Assembly (NCBI RefSeq): GCF_900129905.1
Contig: NZ_FQXG01000001.1
Span: forward strand, 620,001 to 684,000
Reading direction: 5' to 3'
DNA from: Ferrimonas marina
Lineage (GTDB): Bacteria; Pseudomonadota; Gammaproteobacteria; Enterobacterales; Shewanellaceae
Length of the DNA stretch: 64,000 nucleotides
This document shows positions 7,377 to 15,975 of this stretch, in pieces. The translations under genes were made by a program, and so were the position numbers. Under the pieces are notes generated by a model. It saw only the letters and a list, made by a program, of their open reading frames with translations, was not told where the DNA came from and made no database searches. Each line of letters starts with the position of its first letter. The first letter of the stretch is position 1.

Positions 7377-8126
7377 CTACAAGCGCCTATCCGACGACGG
7401 TGGGCCCCGTTGCTCCAACCGGCCCGGGGTCTCGGGATCGATAGGGAAACGCAGCACCTCCGCACCCATCGACCGGGCGCCCCCCTGTTGCCACTCGTCA
7501 CCAATCAGGTCGTCTTCATCCTCCTCGCCCTCCCACTGGTAGCGCGTCTCCTGGGGCATGGGATCCCAACGGCGAAACGCAACGGCACAAGCCAGCCCCA
7601 CCAGGGCACCGGCCAGATGGCTTTCGTAGGAGATCCCCGGCTCCCGGGGGAAGACGCTGTAGATCATCCCACCGAACATAAAGAAGGCGATCATCATCAG
7701 CGCAATGGAGCGCTTATCCCGACGCAGGATGCTGATCAGAAACAGGTAGAAAAACACGCCATGGGTCAGGCCGCTGGCGCCAAAATGGACACTGGGACGG
7801 GCAAACAGCCAAACCCCAATACCGCCCAGCAGCCACACCAGGCCGAGCACCCACCAGCGGCTGTTGGGGTAGCCGTACCACAGCGCGGTGCCGAGGATCA
7901 GCAGGCCGATGCTGTTGCCGGCCAGGTGCGCGGCAGAGCCATGAACCAGCGGGGCAAACAGCACGCCCACCAGCCCAGACAGGGTTCTTGGCTCAATTCC
8001 CAGAGGCGACAGGTCAACGCTCCAGGCCCAGGCCGACGCCCAGATGATCCAGAGCCAGAGCATGAACAGCGAGACCCGACCCAGCGCCTGCGCTAAGGGA
8101 TTGGTCTGTTTCGATTGGGTCACCAT
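7377..8126 (-). CDS. Rhomboid-family intramembrane serine protease
   Basis: The 249-residue inner-membrane protein has about six hydrophobic helices. The catalytic Ser is in HFGASGLTHG and the catalytic His in SYESHLAGALVG. The HGSAAHLAGNSIGLL segment corresponds to the conserved HxxxN region. Rhomboids cleave transmembrane helices near the periplasmic face; substrates are unknown here. An acidic cytosolic tail (EGEEDEDDLIGDEW) follows the last helix. AGGAGG precedes the ATG at 8126. GlpG-type N-terminal domains are absent, so it is a minimal rhomboid. Confidence 0.9.
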   Translation of the reverse strand: MVTQSKQTNPLAQALGRVSLFMLWLWIIWASAWAWSVDLSPLGIEPRTLSGLVGVLFAPLVHGSAAHLAGNSIGLLILGTALWYGYPNSRWWVLGLVWLLGGIGVWLFARPSVHFGASGLTHGVFFYLFLISILRRDKRSIALMMIAFFMFGGMIYSVFPREPGISYESHLAGALVGLACAVAFRRWDPMPQETRYQWEGEEDEDDLIGDEWQQGGARSMGAEVLRFPIDPETPGRLEQRGPPSSDRRL

Positions 8127-8344
8127 GGGGCCTCCTGCACACGCTGCTCCTTCTGTTAGACCGAGATTTCGGCCAAATTCTCACCGCCATCGGCCGGTTT
8201 CTTTTGGATGGGGGCAGGTATCAGAAAAACCAAGTGATTCTTTTAAAACCCAGGGCGTTGTCCCGGGCTGACCGCCCTGCCCTTGAATTTCATCCCCCCC
8301 TCCCCCATCTAAGGGGCATGTTCTAACAACTCACGACGGTCCGA

Positions 8345-10777
8345 ATGAGCCAACACCCGATCAACGAGTTCAGTGCCAACTGGCACCTGGATATCGATGG
8401 CGACGGCGACAGCACCAGCGAACTGCTGCCCGCCCTGCCGAAAAAGCCGGACGCCCTGCCGATCATGCCGCTGCAAAACCGCCCCTTCTTCCCCGCCCAG
8501 GTGATGCCGGTGGCGGTCAAGGGCGGTGCCTGGCAGGCCACCCTGGAAGCGGTGGAGCAAAGCAGCCACAAGATGATGGTGCTGTTTCACACCCTGCAAG
8601 AGGACGCCGCAGAGGGTCAGCTTGATCTCGATAAGCTGGCTAAGACCGGCTGCGTGGTGCGGGTTCACCAGATCAATAAAACCGAGGACGGCCAGTACCA
8701 GTTTGTCGCTGAAGGGGTGGAGCGGGCTCAGATCCTGCGTTGGCTTAACCACAGCCAGCCCTACATGGCGGAGCTGAGCTACCCCATCGAGGAGCATCCG
8801 GAGAGCAAAGAGGTGAAGGCCTACGCCATCGCCCTGATCAGCACCCTGCGTGAGCTGGTGCCGCTCAACCCGCTCTACTCCGAGGAGCTCAAGCACTACC
8901 TGGAGCGGTTTGGCCCCAACGAGCCCTCGGCACTGACCGACTTTGGTGCTGCCATCACCACCGCGCCGGTGGCGGATCTGCAGGCGGTGCTGGACACCGT
9001 CAGCCTGCTGCCGCGGATGCAGAAGGTACTGGCGCTGCTGAAAAAGGAGCTGGATGCGGCCAAACTGCACTCCGAGATCAGCGAGCAGGTGAACCAGAAG
9101 CTGGAGAAGCGCGAGCGGGAGTTCTTCCTGCGCGAGCAGCTCAAGGTGATCCAGCGCGAGCTGGGGGTCTCCAAGGACGACAAGACCGCCGATGCCGACG
9201 AGTTCCGCCAGCGGATGAAGGGCAAGACCCTGTCCGAAGCGGTGGAAAAGCGTTTTACCGAGGAGCTGCAAAAGCTGTCGGTGCTGGAAACCGGCTCGCC
9301 GGAATACGCCGTCACCCGCAACTACCTGGATTGGCTGACCCAGGTGCCCTGGGGGATCTTCGCCCAGGACAGCCTGGACCTGGCCAAGGCGCGCAAGGTG
9401 CTCAACAAGCACCACGACGGCCTGGATGACGTCAAGGATCGGATCCTGGAGTTTCTCGCTGTGGGCAGCTTCAAGGGCGAGATCGGCGGCTCCATTATCC
9501 TGCTGGTCGGCCCGCCGGGGGTGGGTAAAACCTCCATCGGCAAGTCCATTGCCGAGTGTCTGGGTCGTCCCTTCTACCGCTTTAGTGTCGGCGGCATGCG
9601 TGACGAGGCGGAGATCAAAGGTCACCGCCGCACCTACATCGGCGCCATGCCCGGCAAGCTGGTGCAGGCGCTGAAGGAATCCGAGGTGATGAACCCGGTA
9701 ATCATGCTCGATGAGATCGACAAGATGGGCAGCAGCTACCAGGGCGATCCCGCCTCGGCACTGCTGGAGACCCTGGATCCGGAGCAGAACGTTGGCTTCC
9801 TCGACCACTACCTGGATGAGCGACTGGACCTGTCCAAGGCGCTGTTCGTCTGTACCGCCAACACCCTGGACAGCATCCCCGGTCCGCTGCTGGATCGGAT
9901 GGACGTGATCCGTCTCTCTGGCTACCTGGCGGAAGAGAAACTGGCCATCGCCAAGCACCACCTGTGGCCGCGGCAGCTGACCAAGGCCGGGCTTAAGCGC
10001 AGCCAGCTGCGGATCAGCGATGCGGCCCTACGCAAGGTGATCGACGGCTACGCCCGTGAGGCCGGCGTGCGGGCACTGGATAAGCAACTGGCCAAGCTGG
10101 TGCGCAAATCCGTGGTCGGGCTGCTGGAGCGCGGCGAACAGAAAGCCAGCATCGGCCACAAAGAGGTGGAGCCGATGCTGGGCATGCCCCGCTTCAAACC
10201 CGACGATCTGATGGCTGGGGTGGGCATTGTCACCGGTCTGGCCTGGACCTCCATGGGCGGCGCCACCCTGCCGGTTGAGGCCCGCCGGGTCCACCAGCAA
10301 AGCCGTGGCCTGGTGCTGTCCGGTCAGCTCGGGGAGGTGATGAAGGAGTCCGCCGGTATCGCCCACGACTATGTGGCCGCCGGCATTGCCGAGGGTGGCA
10401 GCCTGGCCCGCTATGGCGCCGAGCCGGACTACTTTGCCAAGGCCAACCTGCACCTGCATGTGCCCGATGGCGCCACGCCCAAGGATGGCCCCAGTGCCGG
10501 GGTCACCATGGCCACCGCCCTGCTGTCGCTGGCGCTGGATAAAGCGCCACGCAAAGGGGTGGCGATGACCGGCGAGCTCAGCCTGACTGGCCAGGTGATG
10601 GCGGTGGGCGGCATTCGTGAGAAGGTGATCAGCGCCAAGCGGCAGAAGATCTTTGAGGTGATCCTGCCGGAGGCCAATCGGGGCGACTTCGAAGAGCTGC
10701 CGGACTACGTCAAGGAGGGGATGACCGCCCACTTTGCCAGTCGCTACGAGCAGGTCGCGGCGCTGATGTTCGACTGA
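8345..10777 (+). CDS. Lon-type ATP-dependent protease (divergent second Lon)
   Basis: The 810-residue protein has the LonA layout: an N-terminal substrate domain (LPIMPLQNRPFFPAQVMPVAV), a coiled-coil region, an AAA+ module and a C-terminal S16 protease domain. Walker A is GPPGVGKTS and Walker B is VIMLDEIDKM. DGPSAGVTM holds the catalytic Ser and GGIREKVISAKR the catalytic Lys. The N-terminal motif differs from the usual PLRDVVVYPHM of housekeeping Lon, and the gene is not next to clpX. I infer a second, specialised Lon. The start lacks a strong ribosome site. A terminator follows. Confidence 0.88.
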   Translation: MSQHPINEFSANWHLDIDGDGDSTSELLPALPKKPDALPIMPLQNRPFFPAQVMPVAVKGGAWQATLEAVEQSSHKMMVLFHTLQEDAAEGQLDLDKLAKTGCVVRVHQINKTEDGQYQFVAEGVERAQILRWLNHSQPYMAELSYPIEEHPESKEVKAYAIALISTLRELVPLNPLYSEELKHYLERFGPNEPSALTDFGAAITTAPVADLQAVLDTVSLLPRMQKVLALLKKELDAAKLHSEISEQVNQKLEKREREFFLREQLKVIQRELGVSKDDKTADADEFRQRMKGKTLSEAVEKRFTEELQKLSVLETGSPEYAVTRNYLDWLTQVPWGIFAQDSLDLAKARKVLNKHHDGLDDVKDRILEFLAVGSFKGEIGGSIILLVGPPGVGKTSIGKSIAECLGRPFYRFSVGGMRDEAEIKGHRRTYIGAMPGKLVQALKESEVMNPVIMLDEIDKMGSSYQGDPASALLETLDPEQNVGFLDHYLDERLDLSKALFVCTANTLDSIPGPLLDRMDVIRLSGYLAEEKLAIAKHHLWPRQLTKAGLKRSQLRISDAALRKVIDGYAREAGVRALDKQLAKLVRKSVVGLLERGEQKASIGHKEVEPMLGMPRFKPDDLMAGVGIVTGLAWTSMGGATLPVEARRVHQQSRGLVLSGQLGEVMKESAGIAHDYVAAGIAEGGSLARYGAEPDYFAKANLHLHVPDGATPKDGPSAGVTMATALLSLALDKAPRKGVAMTGELSLTGQVMAVGGIREKVISAKRQKIFEVILPEANRGDFEELPDYVKEGMTAHFASRYEQVAALMFD

Positions 10778-10797
10778 ACGCGCTGCCATGCCCAAGC

Positions 10798-10826
10798 AAA
10801 AAGCCGCCCCCGAGGCGGCTTTTTTT
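10798..10826 (+). terminator. Terminator after the Lon-type protease gene
   Basis: AAAAAGCCGCC, a CCCGA-type loop and GGCGGCTTTTTTT form an 11-bp stem with a T-run, 20 bp past the stop codon. Confidence 0.9.
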
Positions 10827-10980
10827 GTGAGCCAGAATGGCCGAGTCCTTGCGCTGCCCTGCTGTGGTTCACAAAAGCCGACTCCCAGGCTGTTGAGTCA
10901 TAAGCATCCAACCCAGATCACGGACAGGCTGGTGAATTTATCGACAATACCGCCTCTGAATTTTTCCTTGGAGTCGGTGG

Positions 10981-11499
10981 GTGTTAGAGCAGGCAAGCAC
11001 AATCTGGTGGTGGGCGCAGGGGCTGGGGGCCTTCTCGATGCTGGTCGGCTGGTGGGCCAATGCCCAGCGCGACGATCAGCGCCTGCTGCGCGGCAACCTG
11101 GTGGCTGCCGGCCTCACCGCTTTGCACCTGGGCCTGTTGGGCAGCCCGTTGGGGATGACCAATCAGCTGGTCAACGCCGGTCGCTTCGCCCTGGCCCAGC
11201 ACTGGCGCCATTGGAGCCTGGCCTTGGGCTTCGCCGTCGCTGCCCTGGTGCAGGGGGCACTAATGGCAAGCCATTGGAGCGAGTGGTGCGTGGTGGCTGC
11301 CGCCGTGCTCTCCAGCGTGCTGCTGTTCCAGGTTCAGGGCCGGGCCCTGCGCTGGGGGTTGCTGCTGTGTAACGCCTTGAACCTGACCCTCTCCGTTACC
11401 CTGGGCAGCCTTTCCGGCATCCTCTACCAGTGCGTCACCATGGCGTTGCTGCTACAAAGCCTGTTGGCCACGTCCCAGCCTCAGCCCCAGCGCTCCTAA
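10981..11499 (+). CDS. YgjV-family inner-membrane protein
   Basis: The 172-residue protein is almost entirely hydrophobic, with about five or six membrane segments, and resembles the YgjV (Imp-YgjV) family. The pattern GAFSMLVGWWANAQRDDQRLLRGNLVAAGL, with a charged patch after the first helix, is typical of that family. Start is a GTG preceded by TTGGAG. The molecular function of YgjV proteins is not known. It stands alone between terminator-bounded genes. Confidence 0.7.
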   Translation: MLEQASTIWWWAQGLGAFSMLVGWWANAQRDDQRLLRGNLVAAGLTALHLGLLGSPLGMTNQLVNAGRFALAQHWRHWSLALGFAVAALVQGALMASHWSEWCVVAAAVLSSVLLFQVQGRALRWGLLLCNALNLTLSVTLGSLSGILYQCVTMALLLQSLLATSQPQPQRS

Positions 11500-11530
11500 C
11501 ATTGACCCGCGCTCGCCCAGGCCTGGAGCT

Positions 11531-11543
11531 GTTACACTGTAAC
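11531..11543. promoter_or_regulatory. Short palindrome, possible operator
   Basis: GTTACACTGTAAC is a perfect 6+1+6 inverted repeat, 26 bp upstream of the small gene at 11569. It could be an operator for an unidentified regulator. No known consensus was matched. Confidence 0.3.
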
Positions 11544-11568
11544 TATGGTGGCATGGAGGCGTTGACGT

Positions 11569-12000
11569 ATGTCCATGCGTTTTTACTTGGTCGATCTGGG
11601 CGAGATGCAGTTTGAAGGCATGCTCAGTCAGGACGGCCCCCACATCAAGCAGCTCGGTGGCAGCAGCCTCGCCATCGGCGAAGCGGCGCTGCATTACGGC
11701 GACCCGATGGATCCCGGTTGGCGCTTGGTCAGCCCCCACCAGGCGATCCCCTTAACCCCTCTGGACGAATCCCAGGTACTGGAGCTGGCCACCCACTTCG
11801 GCCTGCCGATGCGCACCGCCCCCAACGAGCCGGTCAGCGGCGGCGACTTCCTCCACAGCCCGGCGTTCCAGGGTTTGTGCGACTGGGTGCGCCAGCATCC
11901 GGGCAAGGCCCAGCGGCTCTATCACCAGCATCATCAGAAGACTCCAGGCTGGCTCGAGGTGGTCGACGCCGCCAATTCCCTGGCAGATGAATCCCACTGA
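11569..12000 (+). CDS. Hypothetical protein
   Basis: Unrecognised 143-residue soluble protein (MSMRFYLVDLGEMQFEG...). It has no signal peptide, membrane segment or catalytic motif that I can name. The C-terminal third is rich in His and Gln (RLYHQHHQK). Codon use matches its neighbours. The ATG at 11569 has a GGAGG upstream at slightly long spacing; an alternative start is two codons later. A palindrome lies upstream. Confidence 0.6.
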   Translation: MSMRFYLVDLGEMQFEGMLSQDGPHIKQLGGSSLAIGEAALHYGDPMDPGWRLVSPHQAIPLTPLDESQVLELATHFGLPMRTAPNEPVSGGDFLHSPAFQGLCDWVRQHPGKAQRLYHQHHQKTPGWLEVVDAANSLADESH

Positions 12001-12149
12001 TTGGACCAGCTACCGTCCGGTAAGACAGGTTAACACCTGGTTAAATCCCGTTATGGAATGCACAAGTTACAGATAAGTCAGGGTAATTTCTCACATCATT
12101 TGCACTCGACTCAGAGACAGTGTGTCAAAACAATGGCATACTCCGCGCC

Positions 12150-12824
12150 ATGCTTCTGACTCGTGAATTTTTACAACAGAACAAAGTCACCGGCCTGACC
12201 ACGGCGGGGTGTTTGTTGATCCTGACCGCCTCCTGGCAATGCGCCAGCAAAGAGCAGCAACCCGAGCGCCAGACCCTGGCCCTGCCGACTTTTGACGCCA
12301 GTGAACAGCGCTTCGATAAAGAGGTGATGGAGTATGCAGCCCGGCTGCAGAGCGCCTACCGCCTGGATGAGACCACGGCGCAGCGCTACAGTGCCTACAT
12401 CATCGAATCGGCGTCCTACTCCGGCGTGCCCCGTGAGCTGCTGGCCGCATTGATCCACACCGAAAGCCACTTCCGTGACCAGGCGGTGTCTGTGGTGGGT
12501 GCCGTCGGCCCGGCCCAGATCATGCCGCGCCTGTGGGAAGAAGCCTGTGGGGATGTGCACGAGCCGCGCACCAATGTGCTGTGTGCCGGCCTGGTGCTGA
12601 AGCATTACCAGGAGCAGTTCTGCAGGGATGACAGTGCCCCCTACGCCTGCGCCCTGAGCCACTACAACGTCGGCCCGGGTACCCTGCGACGTCAGCCGGA
12701 GCGAGGCCAGGCCGCGGCCAACCGCTACCTCAACAAGATGAACTACGCGTTGTCCGCCTACGACGGTGTGATGGACGAGCTGACCATGGACGAAGAGCGC
12801 CTGCTGTTCGCCGATCTGCTTTAA
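12150..12824 (+). CDS. Soluble lytic murein transglycosylase-like protein (SLT domain)
   Basis: The 224-residue protein has an N-terminal hydrophobic export segment (TTAGCLLILTASWQCAS). A transglycosylase SLT domain follows: ELLAALIHTESHFRDQAVS contains the catalytic Glu, AVGPAQIMP the Gly-Gln-Met element and CALSHYNVGPG the AYNxGpG-type motif. Such enzymes cleave peptidoglycan glycan strands to anhydro-muropeptides. Several Cys residues in the domain may form disulphides. The start is uncertain: a GTG ten codons earlier (12120) is also open and neither has a clear ribosome site. It overlaps tail-to-tail with the cupin gene. Confidence 0.85.
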   Translation: MLLTREFLQQNKVTGLTTAGCLLILTASWQCASKEQQPERQTLALPTFDASEQRFDKEVMEYAARLQSAYRLDETTAQRYSAYIIESASYSGVPRELLAALIHTESHFRDQAVSVVGAVGPAQIMPRLWEEACGDVHEPRTNVLCAGLVLKHYQEQFCRDDSAPYACALSHYNVGPGTLRRQPERGQAAANRYLNKMNYALSAYDGVMDELTMDEERLLFADLL

Positions 12825-13213
12825 TCCCCTTTCCTCAACAAGCTGGGATCGCCCCCTGCCGTTTCAACATCGGCAAAGAACACCGCAATCCAGACCGACT
12901 GATGATCCGGATCGGTCCAGACGACCCGATGGCGGCAGTGGGCGGGGATCAGCAGATGATCCCCCGGTGCCAGCCGCACCTCTTGGCCATCATCAAACGC
13001 CAGCACCGCTGCCCCTTTGAGTAACAGTACCCACTCGTCCTGGTCCTGATCGTACCAGCCGGACTCCGGGCTGCTCTGGCCCTGGGACAGGATCCGCTCG
13101 ATCTTCACCTGTCCGGTCTCCAGCAGGGTATCGAACACCTCCTGCTCCAGCGCACTGGGCAGGGCCTGCCACAGGTTGCCCAGTGGGGTTACTGGTCGCT
13201 GCTCTCTGGCCAT
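12821..13213 (-). CDS. Cupin-domain protein
   Basis: This 130-residue protein is a single small beta-barrel cupin. Motif 1 is around WVLLLKGAAVLAFDDG and motif 2 is LAPGDHLLIPAHCRHRV, supplying likely metal-binding His residues. No second domain is present, so it may be a sensor or small isomerase/dioxygenase; I cannot choose. It overlaps the end of the upstream hypothetical gene by 25 bases, which suggests translational coupling. The ATG at 13213 starts MAREQRPVTPLGNLW. Confidence 0.8.
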   Translation of the reverse strand: MAREQRPVTPLGNLWQALPSALEQEVFDTLLETGQVKIERILSQGQSSPESGWYDQDQDEWVLLLKGAAVLAFDDGQEVRLAPGDHLLIPAHCRHRVVWTDPDHQSVWIAVFFADVETAGGDPSLLRKGD

Positions 13214-13914
13214 ACGGGAACCCCCTGGCACACCAATTGATCCAACGCCTGTTGATACTGGGGCAGCAGCCCTTCGGCCAGTTCCGGCTGAGCCAATACC
13301 TCGCTCAACTGTTGGCAGGCCAAGCGGATCGCTTGCGCTTCCTGCTCCGACGCCAGCTGGGTCTTGATCAGGGTGGCCAGATCGACGGCCTGACGCTGCA
13401 GTTCCGTCAACGACTCGTAGCTGCGGGCGTTGTCCTGGTCCAGGCGGCGGGCCTGCTGGCTACTGAGCAGGGCCTGGCCGCCATTGGCCATCGCCCGGCT
13501 CCAGGCATTGCCCCCCAGCAGGGTGTTGAGGCTAGCAGCGGTGGCACGCTGCTGATGGCCGCGACTGGGCAGATCCACCCCCATAGCCCGGGCCAGGCCG
13601 ATAAGGCCACCCAACCTGGGGTGCAGCGACAACAGCTCAGGTACCAGGTTGGCCAACTCGGAAAGCAGGTAGCGGGCCTGGCTCTTGGGCGCCTGCAGCA
13701 GCGCCGCCACCAGTTGATCGAGAAACAGTGGCAGCGCTTCGGTGGGGTCTTCCGGCAGGATCCCGGTTTCCGCCAACTCCTGGCGCAAAGCGCTCTTGGC
13801 GTCATCCAGGTGGGGCTGCATCGGTTTGAGCTCCGGCTTCATCGCGCCGAGCAGGCCCTCCTCCAGCACCCCATCCTCTAACACCTTTTTCAACCACTTA
13901 CCGCTTAATGCCAT
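13189..13914 (-). CDS. Hypothetical helical protein upstream of the cupin gene
   Basis: Unrecognised 241-residue protein, predicted mostly helical and soluble, Leu/Ala/Gln-rich, without signal peptide. It begins MALSGKWLKKVLEDGVLEEG and ends VPVWPESSDQ. Its 3' end overlaps the cupin gene, so the two are probably one operon. Codon use matches the neighbourhood. No catalytic motif is visible. Confidence 0.65.
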   Translation of the reverse strand: MALSGKWLKKVLEDGVLEEGLLGAMKPELKPMQPHLDDAKSALRQELAETGILPEDPTEALPLFLDQLVAALLQAPKSQARYLLSELANLVPELLSLHPRLGGLIGLARAMGVDLPSRGHQQRATAASLNTLLGGNAWSRAMANGGQALLSSQQARRLDQDNARSYESLTELQRQAVDLATLIKTQLASEQEAQAIRLACQQLSEVLAQPELAEGLLPQYQQALDQLVCQGVPVWPESSDQ

Positions 13915-14098
13915 CGCTGTTTCTCACTAATGGATACCCCACCAGTATGGCCAAAGCCCGGCCGGGTTTACACGTCAGCGTGTCAGCGTTGGAGCGGGAT
14001 CACACCCGCCTGGTCATTTCCTGGCCAGTTGAGCCAGCGCCTTACTGGCCCCTTGCCGAGGGAGCGAGTAGGATCGCCAGAGATTCACGGAGACCACC

Positions 14099-14815
14099 AT
14101 GCCCCTAACCATCCTCTACCAAGACGCCCACCTTGTCGCCATCAACAAACCGGCAGGGACACTGGTGCACCGGGGGGAGCGGGCCAGCCACGGACGCCAC
14201 CCCATTCTGCAGCAGCTGCGGGACCAGATCGGCCAAACCCTCTACCCGGTTCACCGACTGGATAAAGCCACCTCCGGGGTGCTGCTGTTTGCCCTGGACA
14301 GCGATACCGCCTCCCGGCTGGTCAAGCAGTGGGGTGAGGTGAACAAGCGCTACCTGGCGGTGGTCCGCGGCCATCTGCAGGACACCCTGCTGGATCTGCC
14401 GTTGGCACCGCCGCGGGATCGTTTCGATCCCAACTGGACACCGGGCCCGGAGAAGCCGGCCCAAACCCGCTTTACCTGCCTGGCCCAGGCCGAGCTGGCC
14501 ATCGCCATCGATAAGTACCCCAGCTCACGCTATTCGCTGGTGTGCTGTGAGCCGCTGACAGGGCGCAAACACCAGATCCGCCGGCACCTGCGCCATCTGG
14601 GCCATCCTATCCTGTGCGATACCCGCTACGGCAAGAACCGTCACTACCACTACTTTCGCGATCACTTCGGCATCAACCGGATGCTGCTGCATTGTCAGCA
14701 ACTGCAGTTAACTCACCCGGTTAGCAAGGCCTCGCTGGTCATTGAGGCGCCACTGGATGACCTGTTTCAATCAGCGCTGGCGCGGCTGGATTGGAGTCAG
14801 CACCGGCCAGGCTAA
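14099..14815 (+). CDS. truC: tRNA pseudouridine synthase TruC-like (RluA family)
   Basis: The 238-residue protein starts ILYQDAHLVAINKPAG, typical for TruC. It carries the catalytic motif HRLDKATSGVLLFAL, where the Asp is the nucleophile, and then GRKHQIRRHLRHLGHPILCD. TruC makes pseudouridine 65 in certain tRNAs. No S4 domain is present, which separates it from RluC/RluD. Its stop codon overlaps that of iadA on the other strand. Confidence 0.9.
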   Translation: MPLTILYQDAHLVAINKPAGTLVHRGERASHGRHPILQQLRDQIGQTLYPVHRLDKATSGVLLFALDSDTASRLVKQWGEVNKRYLAVVRGHLQDTLLDLPLAPPRDRFDPNWTPGPEKPAQTRFTCLAQAELAIAIDKYPSSRYSLVCCEPLTGRKHQIRRHLRHLGHPILCDTRYGKNRHYHYFRDHFGINRMLLHCQQLQLTHPVSKASLVIEAPLDDLFQSALARLDWSQHRPG

Positions 14816-15975
14816 AACGGCTCGGTGACCAGCGCCCGGCCCTGTTGCACCATCGCCTTGCCGCCACACCACAACGCCTGCACCGCCAGACTGTCCCGCT
14901 CCAGCAACAACAGGTCAGCGCGCAACCCCGGCGCCAACCGGCCGCGATCAGCCAAGCCCAACACGGTAGCAGGATTGCGACTAACACAGGCCAACACCTG
15001 CTCAAGCGGCACGCCCAGCTCATGGGCTGCCACTACCGCCTGGTGCAAGCTGGCCACCCGCCCCACCTGCAGACCCTGGTAGCGGCCATCGGCATCAAAA
15101 CTGGGCAGCGAGGCGTTGCCATCGGAGCTGAGGGTGACCCGCGAAGGCGACACCCCGGCGCTGAGCAGACGCCGCAGCGCCTCGGCCGCCGCCACCTCCC
15201 CCTGGGCCAGCAACTCCGGCGTGGTACTGGCAGTGATATCCAGCCAGCCGTCCGCCAGGCCAAACTCAATGGCCGATTGGAACACCGCCTCGGTGCGATT
15301 GACGTGGGTGGGATAGAACTGGGACAGCGGCAGGTTGCTCTGCGCCACGCTCTGGCGCAGCCACTCCAGTCCCGTGGGATCGTCGCCCAGATGGATAGAG
15401 ACCACCCCCGCCTTACCGGAAAGCAGGCCGCCGGTGCGCGCCTGGCTGGCCAGGCGGATCAGCTCCTGGGGAGATGGGTGACTGCTGCGGTGATCCGCGA
15501 TGGCCACCTCCCCGACACCCAAACAGGGCTCCAGCAGCATCACATCCTCGCTGACGTCCGCCAGCAGGGTGCGTACCGGGACCTGGTAGCCACCGGTGTA
15601 GAAGAAGCAGCCCAGCCCCAACTGACGCAGGGCGTAACACTTGGCGATCAGATCCGGCAGGGTGCGGCTGATGGCGTCGGTCCCCAGCGCCCCCACCACG
15701 GTACTGACCCCCGCCAGGGTGGCTTCGGTCAGGGCCATGGCCGGAGTGCGGGTATGGAATCCCCCTTCCCCACCGCCCCCGGTGATGTGCACCAGGGAAT
15801 CGATAAAGCCCGGGCAGGCGATAAGACCGTTGCCCTCCACCGTCTCCAGCGGCACCGAGCCGGTCAATCGGATCTGTGGTGCCATCGCCTCAATCTGGCC
15901 ATTAGCCAGCAGCAGATCCTGACGCCCCATGGGCTCAGGGGCGAACACCTCAACATTTCGGATCAGGGTCAACAT
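14812..15975 (-). CDS. iadA: Isoaspartyl dipeptidase (beta-aspartyl peptidase, IadA-like)
   Basis: The 387-residue amidohydrolase matches IadA, which hydrolyses beta-aspartyl dipeptides and, in cyanophycin users, beta-Asp-Arg. Family landmarks are HITGGGGEGGFHTRTP, STVVGALGTDAISR, ADHRSSHPS, SIHLGDD, PTHVNR and TLSSDGNAS (metal Asp). Oddly, the first metal motif reads DSLVH where E. coli has DQHVH, so one metal-ligand His is missing. The segment before ADHR has Glu where the carboxylated Lys is expected (alignment from memory). The start at 15975 overlaps the permease stop as TGATG, so the two are one operon. Confidence 0.88.
   Translation of the reverse strand: MLTLIRNVEVFAPEPMGRQDLLLANGQIEAMAPQIRLTGSVPLETVEGNGLIACPGFIDSLVHITGGGGEGGFHTRTPAMALTEATLAGVSTVVGALGTDAISRTLPDLIAKCYALRQLGLGCFFYTGGYQVPVRTLLADVSEDVMLLEPCLGVGEVAIADHRSSHPSPQELIRLASQARTGGLLSGKAGVVSIHLGDDPTGLEWLRQSVAQSNLPLSQFYPTHVNRTEAVFQSAIEFGLADGWLDITASTTPELLAQGEVAAAEALRRLLSAGVSPSRVTLSSDGNASLPSFDADGRYQGLQVGRVASLHQAVVAAHELGVPLEQVLACVSRNPATVLGLADRGRLAPGLRADLLLLERDSLAVQALWCGGKAMVQQGRALVTEPF

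Noticed and set aside
8309-9961. 550-codon frame antisense to the Lon-type gene
   Set aside because: It mirrors the codon pattern of the real gene, and the composition is Gln/Leu/His-rich without any known domain.
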